Shown: positions 1 to 6,105 of the stretch, one piece after another
Numbering within the stretch: position 1 is the stretch's first letter
How the letters are laid out: each line of letters begins with the position of its first letter
NCBI GenBank assembly: GCA_036567205.1
Contig: DATCVA010000095.1
Location: forward strand, 1-17,671
Source: DATCVA01 sp036567205
GTDB taxonomy: Bacteria; Pseudomonadota; Gammaproteobacteria; Burkholderiales; Burkholderiaceae_B
Reading direction: 5' to 3'
DNA length: 17,671 nt
Notes under the pieces: generated by a model
The model's input: only the letters and a program-made list of their open reading frames with translations
Databases searched by the model: none
Told to the model about the DNA's origin: nothing
Translations under genes and position numbers: made by a program

Positions 1-401
1 AACAATGAAAAATCAAGCAAGCGATGGGTATAGTCGAAGGTGGGACCCAGCAATTGACCGCCGGGAAGATCTTTGAAGGTTGCTGAAATACGCCGTTCCA
101 CCTGCATCGCCGCAGTTTCAAGCGGAACGCTGGCCGTAAAACGCGGCAACGTTGTTCGATAGGCACGCAATAAAAAGATCGCTTCCATTAAATCGCCTGC
201 GGCCTGCTTGATGGCCAGCGCTGCCAGCTCGTCGTCATACAACGATCCTTCGGCCATAACACGGGCAACGGCCAGCGGCATTTGTTGGCGAATCTGTTCG
301 ACTGCCAGCTCGGGGACGAGCGGATTTCCGCGCCGCTTCAGGGCCAGCAGGCGATGCGCGTTATCAATGGCCTTTTCGCCACCTTTTACTGCGACATACA
401 T
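1..401 (-). CDS. phnI: PhnI, C-P lyase core subunit (partial, 3' end outside window)
   Basis: The ATG at 401-399 opens a frame that stays open to the window edge (133 codons). The protein begins MYVAVKGGEKAIDNAHRLLA, the usual PhnI N-terminus, and continues with an Arg/Leu-rich helical stretch and the PGGQLLGPTFDYTHRLLDF region. In E. coli PhnI is part of the PhnGHIJ core complex and acts as the nucleosidase that, with PhnG, H and L, exchanges the adenine of ATP for the phosphonate, giving 5'-triphosphoribosyl-1-phosphonate. The start overlaps the phnH stop as TAATG, which suggests translational coupling. The rest of the operon (phnJKLMN expected) would lie to the left. About two thirds of the protein is missing only because of the window boundary, so nothing can be said about the catalytic part. 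Confidence 0.95.
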   Translation of the reverse strand, partial: MYVAVKGGEKAIDNAHRLLALKRRGNPLVPELAVEQIRQQMPLAVARVMAEGSLYDDELAALAIKQAAGDLMEAIFLLRAYRTTLPRFTASVPLETAAMQVERRISATFKDLPGGQLLGPTFDYTHRLLDFSL

Positions 402-1000
402 TAAAGCACTCCTTTGATTGCGAACATCGCGCGCGTGCTGCGGGGCAAACCTATCAGGCTATGTCCCGACGTAAAAAACACGTCCAGTCCTTTAGGGAAT
501 GCAATGCATTGCTTGCGTTGCTCCCAGAACCCGATATCTACCGGCAAACGCAAAGACCGTTCGCGCTCGATCCCTGGCCCGGCAAGCGTAACCAGAGAGC
601 CTTGCTCGAAACCCGGCAATTGAATTAACAATGTGCAGGACTGATCGGGATCCCTGTCCGTGCCCGTATCAAACATCGATAGATCCTGTAGCTGGCCGCC
701 ATCGAGCAAGGCAAATTTGGCTTCCTCGCGGCGCGCCACTACGGGGCAGGCACAGTGGAAAGCCAGATTTTCCCGTGTTACCGACGTATCGAAAGCCGGC
801 GCAAGCCAAACAGGCGTGTCACTGTCCAGAAGCGTCAAACACAAGGCGTAGGTAGCCGGATCCAAAACATCCAACGCAGGAGCTTCGGGCACCATTCGAA
901 TCAAACCGGGTTCCGACAAAGCATCCAGAACCACGCGAAAGGTTTCCTGCGTTGCTCGTACAGGCTCGAGAAAGGCTGGCTCAAGTAATGACTCAAACAT
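401..1000 (-). CDS. phnH: PhnH, C-P lyase core subunit
   Basis: A 199-residue protein, close to the usual PhnH length of about 190-200. It opens MFESLLEPAFLEPVRATQETFRVVLDALSEPG and ends with the conserved-looking GLPRSTR segment near residues 185-191. PhnH is a fold relative of PLP-dependent enzymes without the cofactor, and it binds PhnG/PhnI in the cytoplasmic core complex that makes the ribosyl-phosphonate intermediate. Both junctions are one-base TAATG overlaps: the phnG stop overlaps this start, and this stop overlaps the phnI start. That fits tightly coupled translation of complex subunits. No frameshift or truncation is visible. Confidence 0.95.
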   Translation of the reverse strand: MFESLLEPAFLEPVRATQETFRVVLDALSEPGLIRMVPEAPALDVLDPATYALCLTLLDSDTPVWLAPAFDTSVTRENLAFHCACPVVARREEAKFALLDGGQLQDLSMFDTGTDRDPDQSCTLLIQLPGFEQGSLVTLAGPGIERERSLRLPVDIGFWEQRKQCIAFPKGLDVFFTSGHSLIGLPRSTRAMFAIKGVL

Positions 1001-1446
1001 TAATCTTCTCCCCGGACGAGGGTTAAAAAATCTACTTTGCTCGTCGCGGTACGCGCTGCGGCAAAGGCGCGGCGCCGATCAGCCACCTGGCGTAGCGGAT
1101 CAATAACGCGGTCCAGCCATTGTTGACGGCAATCGCCTTGCAAATGCGCATCAGCCAAAGCAGCCAGCTCTGCATGCTGTTTGTCGCGGCCCGCCACGTA
1201 GCTATAGCCTGTACGGCCATCGGCAAATTGAACAACGCAACGAGTAACCGTCATTTCCCCCAAATTAAATGGGCTCCCCGTTGCTCCGGCGCGGCCCCGG
1301 ACCAGAGCCATGCCAACTTCGGGAGGCCGGATGAAACGATAATCGGCGTCTTTGAGCGCTTCGCCATAAGACAAGAGATCCTGGCCCGCACAAGCCAGCA
1401 CGCTCATCCACTGCTGGCGGCTCTTTACATCCACACTAGAAATCAT
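1000..1446 (-). CDS. phnG: PhnG, C-P lyase core subunit
   Basis: The product is about 148 residues from the ATG at 1446 (MISSVDVKSRQQWMSVLA), the usual PhnG size. A longer reading from a TTG at 1470 adds eight residues, but it starts deep in the end of phnF. The ATG at 1446 instead has AAGGGG about nine bases upstream, so I prefer it. Typical PhnG features are the N-terminal RQQWMSVLA helix, the PxxGMALVRGRAGATGSPFNLGE stretch and the TVTRCVVQFADGRTGYSYVAGRD region. PhnG joins PhnH, PhnI and PhnJ in the C-P lyase core. It overlaps the end of phnF by 11 bases and its stop overlaps the phnH start (TAATG). Confidence 0.93.
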   Translation of the reverse strand: MISSVDVKSRQQWMSVLACAGQDLLSYGEALKDADYRFIRPPEVGMALVRGRAGATGSPFNLGEMTVTRCVVQFADGRTGYSYVAGRDKQHAELAALADAHLQGDCRQQWLDRVIDPLRQVADRRRAFAAARTATSKVDFLTLVRGED

Positions 1447-2167
1447 CCGTAAGATCCCCTTCGGAAACAACTAAAAATTGAAAACGATCGGCGCGAGACG
1501 TCGTCCAGGCCAATTCAAACGGTGCGCCGCTGCTGTCCGACGACAAAGTTTGCACCTTTAGCACTGGCGCATGCTGCGGCATCAACAATTGAACCGCTTC
1601 ACGTTGCGATGGAAGGCTGGCGCCAATCACGCTAAAGACGCGAGACAGCGTAATACCGTGTCCTTCCAGGTGCTCTCGTACCGAGCCGCCCGCATAAGCG
1701 GTCAATAAAGGCTCGTGGTTTGCTGAAAAACTTTGTGCAATCAGACTGGCCGGCTGATCATCCAGGACGCGCACGGTCAAAAGCTCTATAACCCAAGCGT
1801 CAGCATCAAGAGCCAGATGTGTGATTTCGTCACGATTGGCCCGGCGTTTAATGCGCCTTAACAGGCGTGCCTCCGACGCAGATCCCATTCGCGCTGCAAC
1901 GTTGCTAAAAGCGCTACGTGAATGCAATGGATATACAAGTGGCTTAGGAAGCACAATAGTCCCCACACCCTGTCTGCGCACGACACGCCCTTCAGCCACC
2001 AGCACATCCAAAGCCCTCCGCAAAGTGTGCCGGTTTATCTCAAAGCGCTGTGCCAGCAACCGCTCTGCAGGCAAGCAATCGCCTGCCGTACACGCTTCGA
2101 GCTCGAAACGCAGCGTAGCCGCCACCTCGAGATATTTGGGCCCCACATGTCTAGATAAGTGCATCAT
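1436..2167 (-). CDS. phnF: PhnF, GntR-family (HutC/UTRA) transcriptional regulator of phosphonate genes
   Basis: From the ATG at 2167 the protein is 243 residues, matching the roughly 240 of known PhnF. The open frame continues to 2239, but that would overlap phnE and adds 24 residues with no family likeness. The start at 2167 (or the adjacent ATG at 2164) has AAGGGC about eight bases upstream. The N-terminal third is a GntR winged helix (GDCLPAERLLAQRFEINRHT, then LRRALDVLVAEGRVVRRQGVGT). The remainder is a UTRA ligand-binding domain. In mycobacteria PhnF represses phosphate/phosphonate uptake genes by binding GT-N-TA-N-AC palindromes; here it probably does likewise for phn genes. Candidate sites are a perfect palindrome at 4205-4218 and a 12/14 copy inside its own first codons. 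It sits between transporter and C-P lyase genes, as in E. coli. Confidence 0.92.
   Translation of the reverse strand: MMHLSRHVGPKYLEVAATLRFELEACTAGDCLPAERLLAQRFEINRHTLRRALDVLVAEGRVVRRQGVGTIVLPKPLVYPLHSRSAFSNVAARMGSASEARLLRRIKRRANRDEITHLALDADAWVIELLTVRVLDDQPASLIAQSFSANHEPLLTAYAGGSVREHLEGHGITLSRVFSVIGASLPSQREAVQLLMPQHAPVLKVQTLSSDSSGAPFELAWTTSRADRFQFLVVSEGDLTDDF
2146..2159. promoter_or_regulatory. Second copy (12/14) of the putative PhnF operator, inside the 5' end of phnF
   Basis: The plus strand reads CATGTCTAGATAAG, which differs at two positions from the perfect palindrome CTTGTCTAGACAAG at 4205-4218 and keeps the TGTCTAGA core. It covers about codons 2-6 of phnF, only a few bases after the start. 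Binding there could autoregulate by blocking elongation, or the match may be chance within coding sequence. I found no other TGTCTAGA in the window. Confidence 0.4.
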
Positions 2168-2198
2168 AAAAAACAGCCCTTGATATGGCCCTGGAAAA

Positions 2199-2990
2199 CT
2201 AAATAAACTGTTTTCGCAATCGTTGCGACAGCAGGTCAATCACACTGACGAACGCGATAATGATGAGCAAAATTGCACATGTTTGCGACATTTGAAAGCC
2301 ACGAATGGCCTCCCACAACAAGACCCCAATACCGCCCGCCCCAACCATTCCGACAACCGTTGCCGAGCGCACATTCGACTCAAAACGATATAAGGCATAC
2401 GAAATCCATAGGGGCAGCACCTGGGGAATTACGCCAAAAATAACTTCTTGCAATGCACTGGCGCCCGTTGCCCGCACTCCCTCGACCGGTCCTTGGTCAA
2501 TCGCCTCTACTGCCTCGGCAAAAAGCTTGGACAGAACTCCTGTCGTACCGACAAACAAGGCCAATACGCCGGCAAAGGGCCCCAGACCAACAGCCACCAC
2601 GAACAGCATGGCAAAAACCATTTCATTGATCGATCGAAAGGCGTCCATGACGCGCCGCACCGGCTGGCAAACCCACCACGGAACAATATTTTCCGAACAT
2701 AAAATTCCAAGCGGAATCGAACAGACAATCGCCAGCACCGTGCCCCAAATGGCAATCTGGACCGTACTGATCATTTCCGAAAAATACAGTCGCCACTCGC
2801 TGAAATCAGGCGGGAAAAAATCAGCCGCAAACTCGCGCATGTTGCCGGCATCACGCCAAAGCATGATGGGGTTCATTTCAGCGCCCTGCCATGACCACGC
2901 TAATACCGCGGCAATAAGGCCCCACCCAAGCAAATGAAGCCAGGAACGCTTGGCGGGTAATTCTAGGGAAGAAGATGCCACAGTGGTCAT
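2199..2990 (-). CDS. phnE: PhnE, phosphonate ABC transporter permease
   Basis: A 263-residue, strongly hydrophobic protein, the usual PhnE length. After a short cytoplasmic N-terminus with a first membrane helix (about 17-35) there is a longer hydrophilic stretch, then several more membrane helices. The binding-protein-dependent permease loop (EAA-G motif) is visible in the second half: AEAVEAIDQGPVEGVRATGA followed by LQEVIFGVIPQVLP. This loop contacts the ATPase PhnC. PhnE forms the inner-membrane channel that imports phosphonates delivered by PhnD. The ATG at 2990 has no clear Shine-Dalgarno sequence, so the start is likely but not proven. A 164-base gap separates it from phnD, larger than the other phn gaps. 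Confidence 0.95.
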   Translation of the reverse strand: MTTVASSSLELPAKRSWLHLLGWGLIAAVLAWSWQGAEMNPIMLWRDAGNMREFAADFFPPDFSEWRLYFSEMISTVQIAIWGTVLAIVCSIPLGILCSENIVPWWVCQPVRRVMDAFRSINEMVFAMLFVVAVGLGPFAGVLALFVGTTGVLSKLFAEAVEAIDQGPVEGVRATGASALQEVIFGVIPQVLPLWISYALYRFESNVRSATVVGMVGAGGIGVLLWEAIRGFQMSQTCAILLIIIAFVSVIDLLSQRLRKQFI

Positions 2991-3024
2991 AAAGTAATGC
3001 GTCAGCTATAAAAATTGAATGGAA

Positions 3025-3059
3025 CGCAATGGCTGAGGTTTCAACTGATGCGCATTGCG
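3025..3059. repeat. Inverted repeat in the phnD-phnE gap
   Basis: CGCAATG (3025-3031) is repeated inverted as CATTGCG (3053-3059) around a 21-base loop, in the 164-base gap between phnD and phnE. On the minus strand a T5 run follows about ten bases later, so this is at best a weak terminator or an mRNA-processing/stability hairpin. The perfect 10-base palindrome GCTCGCGAGC lies beside it at 3065-3074. I see no gene in this gap. Confidence 0.4.
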
Positions 3060-3154
3060 GTGCAGCTCGCGAGCCACCCTGCTAAACACCACGATCAACG
3101 ATCAAGCGAATCAATCAGGGCAGTTCGCCGGCAAAGCCTCAGACCAATTCCGAC

Positions 3155-4177
3155 TTAGCCTGCTTTAACCTGACTTGCATTGGCTGCTGTGTTTTTTTCA
3201 AGCTCGCTCATACGGACGGAAAGTTTTTCCAGCTTGGCATCAATCTCTTTAAGCTGATTCTGCTTGTCGGCAGCGGCGATTTTCTCGTCGGCACTAACCT
3301 TGCTGCGCTCTTTAAAAAGCTCCAGTTGGCGGATCGGCAAGAGTTGGTCGTTATTCGATTCGCGAAACTTGCCCCACTGCAATGCTTCCAGCACTTTAAG
3401 CTCCTGCGGAGTCGATCCGTAGCTCACAAAAAAGTTTTTGATTTTTTGTTTGGTTTGCTCGGGCAGATTTTTACGCCAGACTATGGGATCGGCAGGGATT
3501 AGCGGGGACTTCCAGATAACCTTCAATTCGGCTGCTTTAGCCGGATTGGTTTGCTGCAACCGATCCATGCCTTCGGTGTTGAAGGTAGCAACATCAACCT
3601 GCTTGTTGGCAACGCTTAATGCATTAACTTCGTGGCTCGCATTCAGCGTGCGCTTGAATATTTTTTTAGGGTCAACATTGTTTTTTGAAAAAACGTAGTA
3701 ACCAGGCACCAGGAAGCCCGACGTAGAATTGGGGTCGCCGTTGCCGAACGCAAGATTTTTTGCATTCTTAAGCATGTCGTCGACCGAATTGATAGGACTG
3801 TCCTTATGCGCAATTAACACGCTCCAGTAGCCCGGCGATCCATCAGCTGCAACTGTCTGCGCAATAATCTCACCGCCGGCACGGTCCACGGCTTCCATGG
3901 CGGATTTATTGCCATACCAAGCCACATCGACCTTATCGAAACGCATGCCCTGAATAATGCCCGCATAATCCGGCGCGAAGAAAGCATTGATTTTCATGCC
4001 TGTTTTATCGCTCATGGCGGCCAAAAATGGCTCCCACATGGATTTAAGATTTTGCGATGATTCAGTCGAAATAATGCCAAAATTCAGCTCTTTGATTCCG
4101 TCCGCATGAGCGGCGCCGAACAAGGTTGCACTAAACAAAGCAGACGCTAAAAATCGTCGACGCGTGTTTTTAAACAT
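3155..4177 (-). CDS. phnD: PhnD, periplasmic phosphonate-binding protein
   Basis: A 340-residue protein, the same size as E. coli PhnD. A signal peptide is clear: FKNTRRR, then a hydrophobic core (9-22), then AHA before a cleavage point around residue 25. The mature part has the type 2 periplasmic binding fold typical of PhnD: FAPDYAGIIQGMRFDKVDVAWYG (68-89), the phosphonate-binding NGDPNSTSGFLVPGY loop with Ser-Thr-Ser at 151-153, and SHEVNALSVANKQVDVATFN (181-200). The last 50 residues are charged and heptad-like, probably a coiled coil, consistent with the C-terminal helix by which E. coli PhnD dimerises. It captures phosphonates and passes them to PhnE. The CAGGAGAG ribosome site lies seven bases upstream. 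A terminator and a putative operator lie between phnC and this gene. Confidence 0.96.
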   Translation of the reverse strand: MFKNTRRRFLASALFSATLFGAAHADGIKELNFGIISTESSQNLKSMWEPFLAAMSDKTGMKINAFFAPDYAGIIQGMRFDKVDVAWYGNKSAMEAVDRAGGEIIAQTVAADGSPGYWSVLIAHKDSPINSVDDMLKNAKNLAFGNGDPNSTSGFLVPGYYVFSKNNVDPKKIFKRTLNASHEVNALSVANKQVDVATFNTEGMDRLQQTNPAKAAELKVIWKSPLIPADPIVWRKNLPEQTKQKIKNFFVSYGSTPQELKVLEALQWGKFRESNNDQLLPIRQLELFKERSKVSADEKIAAADKQNQLKEIDAKLEKLSVRMSELEKNTAANASQVKAG

Positions 4178-4204
4178 TTGAACTCTCCTGAAATACTGCA
4201 GTCA

Positions 4205-4218
4205 CTTGTCTAGACAAG
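4205..4218. promoter_or_regulatory. Putative PhnF operator, perfect 14-bp palindrome upstream of phnD
   Basis: CTTGTCTAGACAAG is a perfect palindrome whose core GTCTAGAC fits the GT-N-TA-N-AC pattern known for HutC-subfamily GntR regulators; the mycobacterial PhnF site TGGTATAGACCA has the same core pattern. It starts 28 bases upstream of the phnD ATG and just after the T-run of the terminator following phnC. A PhnF gene in the same operon makes PhnF the obvious candidate. Binding is inferred. Confidence 0.65.
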
Positions 4219-4222
4219 CAAG

Positions 4223-4259
4223 AAAAAAAAAGCCCGGTCCACCATCGGTGGATCAGGCT
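4223..4259 (-). terminator. Intrinsic terminator/attenuator between phnC and phnD
   Basis: On the minus strand bases 4259 to 4231 fold into a 13-position stem with one A-C mismatch and one G-T pair, closed by a three-base GAT loop. A run of nine T follows at 4231-4223. The phnC stop codon (4255-4253) lies in the rising arm, so a ribosome finishing phnC would cover part of the hairpin. This could stop most transcription after phnC or act as an attenuator coupled to phnC translation. Confidence 0.82.
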
Positions 4260-5086
4260 GCAACCAGTAAGGCCGGACGTGATGGAGCATAGTCACCCCG
4301 CTTATCCGACAACAACAAGGAAGTGTCCAGGTCGCCGCCGTAGATGTCGTTGAGGAAATCGCCCTCCAATGCCTCGACAGAGCCGTCGAAATAAATACGA
4401 CCGGACTTCAAGGCGACAACCCGTTCGCAGTACCGAACGGCATAATCGACCTGATGCAGCGTAACCACGACGGTTTTACCATCGTTCTCGTTAATATCAG
4501 CCAGTACATCCATGACCTTACGTGCTGACTCGGGATCCAGAGAAGCTATAGGTTCATCGGCCAGAATAACTTCGGCCTGTTGGCATAGCGCGCGCGCAAT
4601 TGCTACGCGTTGCTGCTGGCCTCCCGACAATGTCGATGCGCGCCGATGGGCATACTCGGCCAGGCCAACGCGCTCCAGGGCCGCCATGGCCCGTTCTTTT
4701 TCTTCGATGTTAAAAAGGCCCAGGGATCCGCGCAAGCGAGGCATGCGCCCAAGGCAACCCAGCAGCACATTACCCAGAACACTGATGCGCCCGACCAGAT
4801 TAAACTGTTGAAATACGTAGCCGATATCGGCACGAAGGCGACGCACCCGGCGGTTCAGGCGCCCTGCAGCCTGAACCGGCTGACCCAATACATTGATCGC
4901 ACCCGCGCTCTGGCGGTCGCCACACGCCAAACCAGCCAGATGGCGCAGCAGCGTTGACTTACCCGATCCTGAAGCACCGATTAACGCAACCATTTCGCCA
5001 GGCTGCACCGACAAGCCAAGATCAAACAAAACCTGTTTGCCGCTGAACGTTTTACTCAGTCCTTCGATCCGGATGGCGGAGTCCAT
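4253..5086 (-). CDS. phnC: PhnC, phosphonate ABC transporter ATP-binding subunit
   Basis: A 277-residue ABC ATPase with every motif in place: Walker A GASGSGKS (37-44), Q-loop YVFQQFN (90-96), signature LSGGQQQR (153-160), Walker B VILADEP (173-179), D-loop ASLDPES (181-187) and switch His211 in VTLHQVD. It would drive phosphonate import through PhnE with PhnD as the receptor. The start has AAGG about five bases upstream. As first gene of the operon it follows a PHO box; its stop codon lies inside a terminator hairpin, so it may be transcribed partly apart from phnD-I. The C-terminal tail of about 25 residues after GGDLD is variable in the family. Confidence 0.96.
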   Translation of the reverse strand: MDSAIRIEGLSKTFSGKQVLFDLGLSVQPGEMVALIGASGSGKSTLLRHLAGLACGDRQSAGAINVLGQPVQAAGRLNRRVRRLRADIGYVFQQFNLVGRISVLGNVLLGCLGRMPRLRGSLGLFNIEEKERAMAALERVGLAEYAHRRASTLSGGQQQRVAIARALCQQAEVILADEPIASLDPESARKVMDVLADINENDGKTVVVTLHQVDYAVRYCERVVALKSGRIYFDGSVEALEGDFLNDIYGGDLDTSLLLSDKRGDYAPSRPALLVAA

Positions 5087-5127
5087 AGCCTTTTCCCTTT
5101 AAACCAGACGACATTAGCCGTCCGCGA

Positions 5128-5140
5128 TACCAGCATGGTA
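5128..5140. promoter_or_regulatory. Small perfect inverted repeat at the presumed phnC promoter
   Basis: TACCA-GCA-TGGTA is a perfect inverted repeat, nested within CCGCG (5122-5126) and CGCGG (5145-5149). Read on the minus strand, TACCAT (5140-5135) is a possible -10 element (4/6) placed ten bases after the PHO repeat at 5157-5151. A repressor site overlapping the -10 is possible, but the sequence does not fit the GT-N-TA-N-AC type of the PhnF candidate. It could instead be an mRNA hairpin. Confidence 0.35.
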
Positions 5141-5150
5141 GGCACGCGGT

Positions 5151-5190
5151 ATGACAAAGGAATTAAGCTTGAATGACCGTTTTATGACGG
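5151..5190 (-). promoter_or_regulatory. PHO box (PhoB-binding repeats) upstream of phnC
   Basis: On the minus strand, CCGTCAT (5190-5184), AAAA, CGGTCAT (5179-5173) gives two 7-base repeats spaced 11 bases apart. Each matches the consensus CTGTCAT at 6 of 7 positions with an A-rich linker. A further TTGTCAT (5157-5151, 6 of 7) lies exactly 22 bases on, in the same helical phase. phn operons are classic Pho-regulon members, so phosphate-starvation activation of phnC is a sound inference. The site lies about 65-105 bases upstream of the phnC start. Confidence 0.8.
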
Positions 5191-5226
5191 CAAAGAAATA
5201 CTGGGGCGCTATGCATGTACGCCAGA

Positions 5227-5262
5227 AGTAAAAAAAACCTCCCGAAGGAGGTTTTTTTTACT
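5227..5262 (-). terminator. Strong intrinsic terminator after the entericidin-like gene
   Basis: A perfect 16-bp stem (5227-5242 with 5247-5262) has eight A and eight T flanking the GC-rich CCTCC/GGAGG core. On the minus strand the loop is TTCG closed by C-G, a very stable UUCG tetraloop. It starts eight bases after the stop of the small lipoprotein gene and just before the phn promoter, separating the two units. The sequence could work in both directions, but no plus-strand gene ends here. Confidence 0.92.
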
Positions 5263-5269
5263 GGGGGTA

Positions 5270-5401
5270 TTATTTTACAGATTTACTAATTGACTGGCCA
5301 GCCTTGGAAATATCTTCCCCTGCGCCCTCGACTGTGTTGGTACAGCCTGCCAAGGCAAAGCAGCCAACGATCGCTAAAGACATCAAGACTTTCAAACGCA
5401 T
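5270..5401 (-). CDS. Entericidin-like small lipoprotein (43 residues)
   Basis: The ATG at 5401 follows TAGGAG at a good distance and opens a 43-codon gene. The product starts MRLKVLMSLAIVGCFALAGC: a positively charged start, a hydrophobic core and the lipobox LAGC, so Cys20 should be lipidated. The mature part, CTNTVEGAGEDISKAGQSIS, closely matches the entericidin A/B pattern (CNTVxGxGxDIxxAGxxI). In E. coli, EcnA/EcnB form an antidote/bacteriolytic lipoprotein pair linked to stationary phase, but in most bacteria the family role is unproven. Only a single gene is seen here, not a pair. A 137-base gap separates it from ppa and may hold its own promoter; I see no clear one. A terminator follows at once. 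Confidence 0.85.
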   Translation of the reverse strand: MRLKVLMSLAIVGCFALAGCTNTVEGAGEDISKAGQSISKSVK

Positions 5402-5538
5402 TGTTTTCTCCTAGAGGTTACTGCACTGGCGACTTCACTTAACCTAAAGCCACATGAGTTCGCTATCACGTTCAGATCAAAACAGCAGAAAAACACTTTC
5501 CTTACTCCGGCGTAGCGGATGCCCCCGGCCAATCAATT

Positions 5539-6075
5539 CTATTTTTGCGAATCAGAGTAACGCTTGGCGCTGGCTAGAATCTCTTTACGCGCCGCCTCGA
5601 CGCCCTCCCAGCCCTTGACCTTGACCCACTTGCCCTGTTCGAGATCTTTATAGTGCTCGAAAAAATGCTGAATACGAGCGAGCTCTTCTGTAGGCAAATC
5701 TTCAGGCCTCTGAATATGACGGTACGGAGGATAAAGCTTGTCGACGGGTAGCGCCAACAGCTTGGCATCACCGCCCGCCTCATCGTCCATTTGCAAAACA
5801 CCTATTGCACGGCAACGAATGACAGCCCCGACCTGAATGGGAAACGGCGCCATAACCAGGACATCGACCGGATCACCGTCATCGGAAATAGTCTGCGGGA
5901 TGTATCCGTAATTGCATGGGTAGTGCATGGCGGTCAACATAAAGCGATCGACGAAAACAGCGCCTGAGTCTTTATCTACTTCGTATTTAACGGGATCCGC
6001 ATTCATGGGGATCTCGACAATCACGTTGAACTCGTCCGGCAACTTAGGGCCAGCAGGCACACGATCTAAACTCAT
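5539..6075 (-). CDS. ppa: Inorganic pyrophosphatase (family I)
   Basis: A 178-residue protein, the size of bacterial family I soluble pyrophosphatases. It hydrolyses pyrophosphate to two phosphates in the cytoplasm using Mg2+. The signature DDGDPVD (65-71) gives metal ligands Asp66, Asp68 and Asp71. The other E. coli active-site residues are all found one position later: Lys30, Arg44, Tyr56, Asp98, Asp103, Lys105, Tyr142 and Lys143. It begins 30 bases after hemY with AAGG upstream of the ATG, so it is probably read with the hem genes. Heme synthesis does not make pyrophosphate in the steps encoded here. C-P lyase PhnM does, but a terminator separates the phn operon from ppa, so a functional link is unproven. 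Confidence 0.97.
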   Translation of the reverse strand: MSLDRVPAGPKLPDEFNVIVEIPMNADPVKYEVDKDSGAVFVDRFMLTAMHYPCNYGYIPQTISDDGDPVDVLVMAPFPIQVGAVIRCRAIGVLQMDDEAGGDAKLLALPVDKLYPPYRHIQRPEDLPTEELARIQHFFEHYKDLEQGKWVKVKGWEGVEAARKEILASAKRYSDSQK

Positions 6076-6105
6076 GCTGTAACTACCTTAAAAATGAAAT
6101 AAAAA

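Noticed and set aside
1447..1470. TTG start for phnG at 1470
   Set aside because: The ATG at 1446 has AAGGGG at a proper distance; the TTG start would put that site inside the coding region.
2168..2239. Longer phnF start at 2239
   Set aside because: It would overlap phnE by 41 bases and add 24 residues unlike the family; the ATG at 2167 has a ribosome site and gives the standard length.
5227..6075. Functional coupling of ppa to C-P lyase (pyrophosphate released by PhnM)
   Set aside because: Attractive, but a strong terminator and the phn promoter separate them, and ppa is spaced as the last gene of the hem unit; neighbourhood alone does not support it.
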